Position numbers and translations under genes: made by a program | Notes under the pieces: model-generated | The model's database searches: none | Seen by the model: only the letters and a program-made list of their open reading frames with translations | What the model was told of the DNA's origin: nothing | NCBI RefSeq assembly: GCF_011682175.1 | Contig: NZ_WHJG01000051.1 | Coordinates: forward strand, 1 to 45,876 | Length of the DNA stretch: 45,876 bases | Direction: 5' to 3' | Origin: Massilia frigida | GTDB lineage: Bacteria > Pseudomonadota > Gammaproteobacteria > Burkholderiales > Burkholderiaceae_D | Shown: one piece after another, positions 40,661-45,876 of the stretch | Numbering within the stretch: the stretch's first letter is position 1 | How the letters are laid out: each line of letters opens with the position of its first letter

Positions 40661-40882
40661 ATGTCCACCCAAAGCGCCGCTCAATTGAATCTACCAGTAC
40701 CAGAAGTGCCCATCGAAAACGCCTCGTCGCACCAGGCGCGCAATGTCTTGATGGGTTTGTTCGACTCCACCTCGACCGCGTCAAAAGCGTATCTGGTGAA
40801 CGTCGCACGTTCGCTCGCCGTCGCAGATACCATCGCCGCCTTGTCGGCGACCATGCCACGGCGGAACGGCAATTGCGGCTAG
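40661..40882 (+). CDS. Hypothetical small protein
   Basis: A 73-residue protein, MSTQSAAQLNLPVPEVPIENASSHQARNVLMGLFDSTSTASKAYLVNVARSL. Its 3' end overlaps the end of the convergent repressor gene by 4 bases. No family recognised; the ribosome site is weak. Real coding is likely from codon use. Confidence 0.5.
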   Translation: MSTQSAAQLNLPVPEVPIENASSHQARNVLMGLFDSTSTASKAYLVNVARSLAVADTIAALSATMPRRNGNCG

Positions 40883-41289
40883 TCCGAAGCCGCACCTTTG
40901 TCGGGTAATTTTTCTGATGACAGTTTCTCGGCATGCGTCGAGGAGATCATCATCTGGCGTTGGCCTTGCTCTGTTGACTCGCGAAAGTTTGTCAGCAGCT
41001 TGGCTTCGAGCGGCTTGACGTACATCAGGATAAGGGAATCTTCGGTTGGTGGTGGGCGTACCGTAGGCGTGCCGAATTTGAGGTATTCCGGGGTCACATT
41101 AAGGAATTCTGCCGCCAAGTCTAAGGCCCTGTCTCGCGGGAACTGGGTGCCTGTGAGCCACTTGCTGACGGCTTGCGGGACCACCTGCGCGTATCGCGCA
41201 AGCTCCGACGCGTTGCCGCCATTTTTTCGCTGCAACGCCTCCCGAAGGCGCTGGGTGCGATCAGGGGCGTCTTTTTGCACATCTGTCAT
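40879..41289 (-). CDS. CI-like phage repressor (XRE HTH)
   Basis: A 136-residue protein. RTQRLREALQRKNGGNASELARYAQVVPQAVSKWLTGTQFPRDRALDLAAEFLNVTPEYLKFG is an XRE helix-turn-helix with the usual tail of phage CI/Cro repressors. No S24 peptidase domain is present, so induction by RecA cleavage is unlikely. ATG at 41289 is chosen because the HTH begins shortly after; the extension to 41469 lies over the operator region. It is transcribed away from the rightward phage genes, as in lambda. Confidence 0.8.
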   Translation of the reverse strand: MTDVQKDAPDRTQRLREALQRKNGGNASELARYAQVVPQAVSKWLTGTQFPRDRALDLAAEFLNVTPEYLKFGTPTVRPPPTEDSLILMYVKPLEAKLLTNFRESTEQGQRQMMISSTHAEKLSSEKLPDKGAASD

Positions 41290-41398
41290 TTTTATATTTT
41301 TACCAAAATAATTTCTTAAAATCACCAAATGCAATAATTTATTGTAAAATCTTGCGAAAAACTGTAATATTTTGTTAAATGATTTATTGGTGGCAATA
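41290..41398. promoter_or_regulatory. Divergent operator region between cI-like and early genes
   Basis: Very AT-rich intergenic region. It contains CAATAAT-TTATTG (41332-41344) and TTATTG-GTGG-CAATAA (41384-41399), which share the same half-sites, the expected pattern of CI/Cro operators. TATTTTG and TGTAATAT near 41365-41378 are possible -10 boxes for the rightward promoter. Confidence 0.6.
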
Positions 41399-41581
41399 AT
41401 GTTTGAAGTCGAGAAAACTGAAACTGACATTGCGGTGCAGTCGGGTAGCACGCAGTCCGCACGCGCCAAGCTTGTTGCACGTGGCGGAAAAGTTACTCGC
41501 CCAGCTCGACACGGATATTTTCGACCATCTCATTCCTGCCTACCGCCGGTACTTTATCAATTTTTTACCCATGCAGCATAG
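41399..41581 (+). CDS. Small gene at the cro position, frame uncertain
   Basis: The frame from ATG 41399 starts MFEVEKTETDIAVQSGSTQSARAKL and ends THAA. In the middle, another frame looks more protein-like (LLHVAEKLLAQLDTDIFDHLIPAYRRYFINF). The frame returns to the original end if one T is added to the TTTTTT run near 41560-41565. So a protein of about 60 residues is probable, but the printed sequence may contain small errors. It takes the place of cro, without a recognisable HTH. Confidence 0.35.
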   Translation: MFEVEKTETDIAVQSGSTQSARAKLVARGGKVTRPARHGYFRPSHSCLPPVLYQFFTHAA

Positions 41582-41590
41582 GATTTCTCC

Positions 41591-41902
41591 ATGCCTAACA
41601 GCCCCGCCATGGATACGGACACGTCCGATGCCGAGTTTAGCAAGACCGAACTTGCCGACTTGGCCCAAGTATCCCCGGAAATTGCCGACCAGTCACGCAA
41701 GAACTTTACGACAATCTTGCATTTTATCAATAAAACAACGGCTACCGCTATTGCTGACCGACTGGGTATGCACGAATCGTCCATTTCTCGTGCGAAATCG
41801 GGCGGGCAGCTCAATTACTGCGCGCGTTTGCTCGCAGCGGCCGGGCTCAAGGTCGTGCCCGTCGACGCCATTGTCTACGTGCAGCCGGACGAATACCGAT
41901 GA
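41591..41902 (+). CDS. CII-like phage transcriptional activator
   Basis: A 103-residue protein. The core ATAIADRLGMHESSISRAKSGGQLNYCARLLAAAGLKVVPVDAIVYVQPDEY matches the phage CII family (HTH, then the LLAALGLKVVP segment). CII activates the promoter for repressor establishment. It lies rightward of the CI-like repressor and before the replication gene, the same order as in lambda. ATG at 41591. Confidence 0.85.
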   Translation: MPNSPAMDTDTSDAEFSKTELADLAQVSPEIADQSRKNFTTILHFINKTTATAIADRLGMHESSISRAKSGGQLNYCARLLAAAGLKVVPVDAIVYVQPDEYR

Positions 41903-42044
41903 AAACCTAGTGCCCCGCAGTTGACCTCCTAATCGAGGCCGCTGACATGAAGTGCGCAAGTCTGCATTTTTAGCGGACGGCGTTGTGCCGCCCCTACTGT
42001 CTGTCCGTGTGACCGGAAACATGATCTCCAATAAAGAAGACCGA

Positions 42045-42511
42045 ATGAATGCATTTCAACACTTTGCGGCGCAGCACGCCGCGCTGCACGCCAGGCATGT
42101 GCTTGATGAACCTGCGCGGCGCGCAGGACGGCGCCCGCCCAGCGACATCGAGCGCAAGACGTTTGAGCACGTACGCGCGCACGGCGGCCGCACTGTGGCC
42201 GAGATCGCCAATGCACTCGGCGTTAAATCGCCCGAGCTGTATGCGCCCCTGCAGCGCTTGAAAACACTTGGCCAGATCAAGCCAAACGGCACGAGCGGTG
42301 CCATTACCTGGAAAGCGGCGCGACGTGGGCGGTCGGAAGTCGGATCGGCTCCGACATGTTTAGCGAGCGAACGCGGGCGTCCAAGCCTGGGCCGGTGCTC
42401 AGGCCAAAGAAATGCGCTTGCGGGAAGAACGTCTTCGCCAAGCAGCTGGCCCAGTACGGCAAATGCGTCCACTGCGTTCGCGCGGCGGTCGCGCCGAATG
42501 ACATCCGATGA
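42045..42511 (+). pseudogene. Winged-helix plus zinc-ribbon protein, broken by one missing base
   Basis: The first frame (from ATG 42045) gives MNAFQHFAAQHAALHARHVL and a winged helix, VRAHGGRTVAEIANALGVKSPELYAPLQRLKTLGQIKPNG. From about 42312 the better coding continues in another frame: SGATWAVGSRIGSDMFSERT, then CACGKNVFAKQLAQYGKCVHC, a zinc ribbon (C-x-C-x16-C-x2-C), ending NDIR at 42511. One more A in the AAA run at 42312-42314 joins them into a 155-residue protein (GAITWKSGATWAV). The first frame without the correction would end in low-quality sequence at 42515. Function: probably phage DNA-binding protein. Confidence 0.7.
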
Positions 42512-42636
42512 GTGAACCCAGCCTTCTTGGCGGCAATTGTCGCCCAAGTCGCCCAGCAGAGACTGCGTGGTCAACACCGTATCGAACCCATGACGGGCGG
42601 CGCGCCGTTCTGATGCAGCACATAGGATTCAAATGA
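42508..42636 (+). CDS. Possible very small overlapping gene
   Basis: A 42-codon frame (MSEPSLLGGNCRPSRPAETA to IGFK) whose start overlaps the zinc-ribbon gene stop (ATGA) and whose stop overlaps the replication gene start (ATGA). The four-base overlaps at both ends suggest a real, translationally coupled gene. No domain is visible. Confidence 0.4.
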   Translation: MSEPSLLGGNCRPSRPAETAWSTPYRTHDGRRAVLMQHIGFK

Positions 42637-43580
42637 GTATTAGTTTAATGACAGCAGCATGGAAGTCGCCGTTGCCGTCGGGGCAAAAGTTCGTGTTGAT
42701 CGCGTTGTGCGATAACGCCAACGACCAGGGAGAGTGTTATCCGTCGATCGCGACGATAGCGTACAAATGCAGCATGGGCGAGCGTACCGTTCAAGGCCAT
42801 ATCACGGCCTTGGAAGCGCTCGGCATCCTTCGGCGCGAAATGCGGCGTGGCCGCAGCACGAATTACCGCATCTATTCGGCCCATTTCGACGCCCCCGCAG
42901 AATCTGCACCCCCGCAGAATTCGCACCCAACCCCCGCAAAATCTGCACTCCCACCCCCGCAGATTCTGCCAAAAACCCCCGCAGATCTCGCACCCATAAC
43001 CATCAGTAAACCATCAATTGAATCATCAGTTAACCGGAACACGGCAACCGGTACCCGTTTGCCCAAAGATTTTGCACTTCCGAAATCATGGGGTGACTGG
43101 GCGTTGGCGAAGTTTCCGGATTGGACCGAAGACCATGTCCGCGAGGTGGCTGAGACGTTCCGGGACCACTGGGTGCCGATGGCAGGTTCCCGTGGGGTCA
43201 AGCTCGAATGGGAAGGCCCGTGGCGCAACTGGTGCCGCAATGCCCGAGGCCCGGAACGTGCGACGGGCGCTCGGGCTAGCCAAGCTTGGTGGGCGTCGGA
43301 CGCCAGCGTCGCGGCCGAAGCTGCGCGGCTGGGACTGCAACCGGCGCAAGCTGGCGAGTCCGCCCTGGCGTTCAAGGGCCGGGTGCAGGCTGCGATCGAC
43401 AACGGCGGGGTCCCGCCGGCACCACCGCGCCAGAGCCGCGTGGGAATCATCGATCCGACCGAGGCACTTCCCCGCGCCAAAAAAGGAATGCCGGCCGGTG
43501 CCGTGGCCGGCATGAAAGCAATTTTGAAAGCATCACGAGCACGAAAAAACCAACCTACCACCGATGAGGACGACGTATGA
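42633..43580 (+). CDS. Lambda-O-like phage replication protein with internal iterons
   Basis: A 315-residue protein. The first 75 residues (MSISLMTAAWKSPLPSGQKFVLIALCDNANDQGECYPSIATIAYKCSMGERTVQGHITALEALGILRR) form the winged helix of phage gpO-type initiators. Residues about 87-122 are repetitive (PPQNSHPTPAKSALPPPQIL) because the DNA is a set of five repeats, as lambda's origin lies inside gene O. The C-terminal half (LPKSWGDWALAKFPDWTEDHVREVAETFRDHWV, KLEWEGPWRNWCRNARG) is the domain usual in such proteins and likely recruits the helicase loader. It overlaps the next gene by 4 bases. Confidence 0.8.
   Translation: MSISLMTAAWKSPLPSGQKFVLIALCDNANDQGECYPSIATIAYKCSMGERTVQGHITALEALGILRREMRRGRSTNYRIYSAHFDAPAESAPPQNSHPTPAKSALPPPQILPKTPADLAPITISKPSIESSVNRNTATGTRLPKDFALPKSWGDWALAKFPDWTEDHVREVAETFRDHWVPMAGSRGVKLEWEGPWRNWCRNARGPERATGARASQAWWASDASVAAEAARLGLQPAQAGESALAFKGRVQAAIDNGGVPPAPPRQSRVGIIDPTEALPRAKKGMPAGAVAGMKAILKASRARKNQPTTDEDDV
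42892..42992 (+). repeat. Five iterons inside the O-like gene, phage-type origin candidate
   Basis: Copies of CCCCCGCAGAATCTGCA-like sequence start at 42892, 42909, 42931, 42954 and 42976 (spacing 17, 22, 23, 22 bp; 17 bases each, a few mismatches). Right after them comes an AT-rich stretch (42995-43033) with CATCA at 43001, 43012 and 43024. Iterons followed by an AT-rich unwinding element inside an O gene is exactly the lambda origin layout. Confidence 0.7.
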
Positions 43581-43849
43581 CCACCACCACCACCGAGAGA
43601 AAATTCGTGACGATCGACGTCAACAATCCGGCCTACAACGTCGGCCTGCTGCTCGACGCTGTCATGGCGAAGCTTGGCGTCAAGAATGACGCCGCCCTGT
43701 CGCGCGAACTGGGCGTCTCCCCGACGAACGTGAGCAATATCCGGAACGTCAAGGTCGCGCTGAGTGCGGCGATGATGATCCGCATCCACGACGTAGCGGA
43801 CATGTCGATCACCACGATCCGCAGCTTCCTCGTCGGCCCGACCAGGTGA
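43577..43849 (+). CDS. Small phage HTH protein
   Basis: A 90-residue protein. LLLDAVMAKLGVKNDAALSRELGVSPTNVSNIRNVKVALSAAMMIRIHDVADMSITTIRSFL is an XRE/Cro-like helix-turn-helix. Start overlaps the O-like gene stop by 4 bases (ATGA) and its stop overlaps the next GTG (GTGA). Probably a late or delayed-early regulator of the phage part. Confidence 0.75.
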   Translation: MTTTTTERKFVTIDVNNPAYNVGLLLDAVMAKLGVKNDAALSRELGVSPTNVSNIRNVKVALSAAMMIRIHDVADMSITTIRSFLVGPTR

Positions 43850-44201
43850 GTTGCGAGTTTTGCGTGGCGCTGTCGGGGCGCTTCAATGCCCACCGGGAAT
43901 GCTGCCAAATCCGCCTTTTGGCGGAGCCCCCCAGCACGTGCGCCAAGTCGCTTATGACCAGGTCAGGCGGGAGGACGGCGAAACAGCGTTGGCCGGAGTC
44001 AAGGCGAAACTGCGTGCGGAAGTGCAACGTCAGCGCGAGCTGGCCTACACGCAAATAGAAAATCATCTCAACCAGGAGGCCGCCAAAGGACAGGCGGCCG
44101 CAACAGCACTGCTTACGAAAATGAAAGCCGAGAAGATGAACGTAGCACCGCGAGAGCGCGCGAATGTGCGCCGGCAGGGTTCTTTGCTGGAGCACGCATA
44201 A
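43846..44201 (+). pseudogene. Phage protein broken at a C run
   Basis: From the GTG at 43846 the frame reads MSCEFCVALSGRFNAHRECCQIRLLAEPP, with Cys/His residues that could bind zinc. At CCCCCC (43927-43932) it goes wrong; one base off, it continues QHVRQVAYDQVRREDGETALAGVKAKLRAEVQRQRELAYTQIENHL to the stop at 44201, which overlaps the next ATG. With one more C the span is 357 bases and gives a 118-residue protein. Its overlaps with both neighbours (GTGA and TAATG) strongly support one gene. Confidence 0.7.
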
Positions 44202-44761
44202 TGGCCGGCAAACACGGATCGCCGAAGCGTCGCGTCAAGGCATATCGCGAGAAGAAGTGTGCCGTCGGCGGCGGCCTGCAGGTGATCGCTGCCGGCGTAT
44301 CCCGGCATGACGTGCGCATGATGAATGCGCTGCCGATCGAGGGGGAAGAGGCGACCCTCATCTGCGTAAAATATTGGCGTGCGTTCGAGGATATCAAGCT
44401 GGGTGATGCAACCGAGACGTCGTATGTCTATCTCTGCACGGCCATGAACATTACGCTCTGTCTTGCCGAAACGGGCATTGGCGAAGAGTACGTTCCGGAA
44501 ATGATACCGGCCCTGGAGGCGATGGCGTGGGCGGCGGAACGGGGCGCGAGGACCGGCCAGTACCGGCTCGATGGGCCGGGCATGGACGCGGTGAGCAATG
44601 CGCTGGCGATTCACGAGGCGCAGTGCGCCGTTGCGACCCGCCACGACCTGTTCGCTGCCGAAACGATGATCGCCGCGCGGATCGCCGCCGGCCAGGTCCA
44701 CCAGACACCGGCCAAAACCCACCGGCGAGCGCCTGCAGGAGCTAGGTATGAAATTTCCTGA
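44201..44761 (+). CDS. Hypothetical phage protein
   Basis: A 186-residue protein, MAGKHGSPKRRVKAYREKKCAVGGGLQVIAAGVSRHDVRMMNALP, with a basic N-terminus and a helical core (ALEAMAWAAERGARTGQYRL). No family that I can name, but it has the look of phage early-region proteins. Start overlaps the previous stop; its 3' end overlaps the next gene by 14 bases. Confidence 0.7.
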   Translation: MAGKHGSPKRRVKAYREKKCAVGGGLQVIAAGVSRHDVRMMNALPIEGEEATLICVKYWRAFEDIKLGDATETSYVYLCTAMNITLCLAETGIGEEYVPEMIPALEAMAWAAERGARTGQYRLDGPGMDAVSNALAIHEAQCAVATRHDLFAAETMIAARIAAGQVHQTPAKTHRRAPAGARYEIS

Positions 44762-45101
44762 GAAAAATTCACGCAGCGAGCAGATCCTGACAGCGTTCCT
44801 CAAGGGGCCAATGACGATCTATCAGGGCGCCGAGGTGCATGGGGATTTCGTCACGCGCAAGCTCCCGGCCGGCATCGACCACTGCAAGATGGTCGAGCTT
44901 TACTGCGATCTGGTCGAACGCGGCTGTCTGATTCGCGAGGGGATCAAATACAAACTGACGACACGCGCCCGGCACCAGCTCGAAAAGGAGAGCGCACCAG
45001 AAGCGCCGCGCTCGATCGTCCCGCCGCGCGTGCGCAACTTCTTTGCCAAGCCTCTGTTCCTTGGCTATTCGCCGGCGTTTCCGTGGCGCCGCGCGCTTTA
45101 A
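44748..45101 (+). CDS. Hypothetical phage winged-helix-like protein
   Basis: A 117-residue protein, MKFPEKNSRSEQILTAFLKGPMTIYQGAEVHGDFVTRKLPAGIDHCKMVELYCDLVERGCLIREGIKYKLT. The pattern 'QILTAFL..PMTIYQGAEVHG...MVELYCDLVERGCLIREG.KYKLT' is that of a winged helix (helix-turn-helix then beta wing). Preceded by GGAGC. Last gene of the rightward phage run. Confidence 0.65.
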   Translation: MKFPEKNSRSEQILTAFLKGPMTIYQGAEVHGDFVTRKLPAGIDHCKMVELYCDLVERGCLIREGIKYKLTTRARHQLEKESAPEAPRSIVPPRVRNFFAKPLFLGYSPAFPWRRAL

Positions 45102-45187
45102 GGGCCGGGCACAGAATTTGAAAAAAATAGTACGTTAAGGTGACAGCACCGCCGTCCGACCGTTCGGTTTTGCCCGACAATGGCCTG

Positions 45188-45697
45188 TCACGACTCGTAC
45201 GAATCGGACCATGCTTGATGTTCTTCTAGCCACTCGTCGAGTTCAGATGTATCCAACCCCGAGAGCAATGCTCCTAACTTCACCTCACCCTTTGCCAAGG
45301 CAAGGACGGCCAGAATTGCTCGAATGGTGAGGCTGTCTGTGCTCGAACTCAAGTCCATAACCGCAACTTGGTACGCTCGAACCCAGGCTTCGTCGTAACT
45401 CGATTGTAGCCACGCCGGGATGGGCGGATTTCCTTTTCGATGGCGATCAACTTCAATGATCGCCAACAAACTATAAAAGTTCCAGTCTCTGGACCCCGCC
45501 ATCCCGGCAATTCTTACGAGTTGCGGGACCGCAGCATAAGATGCCTCCCCGATGTCGCCCTGGTGATGAAGTTCGTTCCATAGTTCTTCCCAAACGTCAT
45601 TGCCGCCCTGCATCGACCGAAGCGCTACTGAGACATCATATGGAACCCCATACCCGCCGTGCAGTTCCTTCCATCTTGTGTCGTCGAGGCTAAGCAT
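45188..45697 (-). CDS. Hypothetical protein, immunity-like
   Basis: A 169-residue acidic, Trp-rich, helical protein: LDDTRWKELHGGYGVPYDVSVALRSM, VWEELWNELHHQGDIGEASYAAVPQLVRIAG and AILAVLALAKGEVKLGALLSGLD. Proteins of this look are often found next to polymorphic toxins as orphan immunity genes, which is an inference. It is transcribed against the phage run, is lower in GC, and has no toxin gene next to it inside the window. Confidence 0.55.
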   Translation of the reverse strand: MLSLDDTRWKELHGGYGVPYDVSVALRSMQGGNDVWEELWNELHHQGDIGEASYAAVPQLVRIAGMAGSRDWNFYSLLAIIEVDRHRKGNPPIPAWLQSSYDEAWVRAYQVAVMDLSSSTDSLTIRAILAVLALAKGEVKLGALLSGLDTSELDEWLEEHQAWSDSYES

Positions 45698-45876
45698 CGT
45701 CTTTTTCTATCCTTTCATTTATCGATGGGGATGTCCGCTTTTGGCCGAAGGACTAAACCGCTCGCGCGGTAGTCGGACTTCGATGCAGCCTGTGGTCCCG
45801 CCACAGCCGGGTTTCTGCTGCAAGATTGTAGCTGTTTCCTATGTTGGTTAGTGAGGCAATCGGCCTCATTCCAACA
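45698..45876. other. Window end, no gene seen
   Basis: The last 179 bp hold no credible reading frame. CGCTCGCGCG and CTGTGGTCCCGCCACAG are small self-complementary stretches. Confidence 0.35.

Noticed and set aside
42892..42992. CRISPR array
   Set aside because: The repeats are 17 bp with no unique spacers of about 30 bp, and they are coding; iterons fit better. No cas genes are present.

Overview
The window reads as a mobile replicon of a high-GC betaproteobacterium, most likely Oxalobacteraceae (Massilia, Janthinobacterium or Duganella type). This is inferred from protein flavour and codon use, not from a marker gene. It carries two kinds of replicon functions side by side. One is plasmid-type: ParA and ParB, a KfrA-like protein, a GTG-started winged-helix protein that could be a replication initiator, and a tyrosine recombinase. 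The other is phage-type: a CI-like repressor, a divergent CII-like activator and a lambda-O-like replication gene with iterons inside it, followed by tightly overlapping small phage genes. A phage-plasmid, or a plasmid fused to a prophage, fits best.

Layout. 1-2.5 kb: two helically phased repeat arrays in a gene-free stretch, remnants of an Rhs protein and of an AAA ATPase, and a DinJ/YafQ toxin-antitoxin pair. 2.55-5.35 kb: a scrap heap of mobile DNA, with a decayed IS6-like element (2551-3396) inside the 3' end of a dead Tn3 transposase, a decayed DDE transposase, and an IS66 remnant. 5351-13576: a complete-looking Tn3-family transposon with 38-bp terminal inverted repeats. It carries tnpA, a res region and tnpR, plus a putative Na+/H+ antiporter and a two-gene Ktr/Trk potassium uptake system as cargo. 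The transposon cuts the IS66 transposase on its left and a phage gene on its right.

13.6-18.8 kb: remains of a large polyvalent phage protein with two zincin-like motifs and a PLxRFG motif. 18.9-27.4 kb, leftward: an H-NS-like protein and an orphan vgrG cargo island. In transcription order the island is VgrG, TIGR02270-type HEAT protein, DUF6484 protein, DUF2169 chaperone, ketosynthase-like protein, DUF4150 PAAR-like tip, a Lys/Ala-rich toxin with an SHH motif, and a likely immunity gene with a broken second copy. 27.6-29.7 kb: a ParE-type toxin-antitoxin pair, a secreted EexN-like protein and weak ORFs. 29.7-36.2 kb: XRE-like regulator, KfrA, recombinase, Rep-like protein, ParB and ParA, with prominent inverted repeats in front of kfrA and parA. 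36.2-37.9 kb: five small unknown genes. 38.1-40.3 kb: an atypical response regulator tail-to-tail with a long LuxR-type protein. 40.7-45.1 kb: the phage early region. 45.2-45.7 kb: an orphan protein of unknown function.

A caution about the sequence. At least six reading frames in unrelated genes are restored by adding a single base, usually to a homopolymer run (near 4041, 14153, 17373, 32197, 42313 and 43929). Some of the 'pseudogenes' here may therefore be assembly errors. Others are truly dead: the IS6-like, IS66, DDE and Tn3-fragment transposases have stops or truncations.
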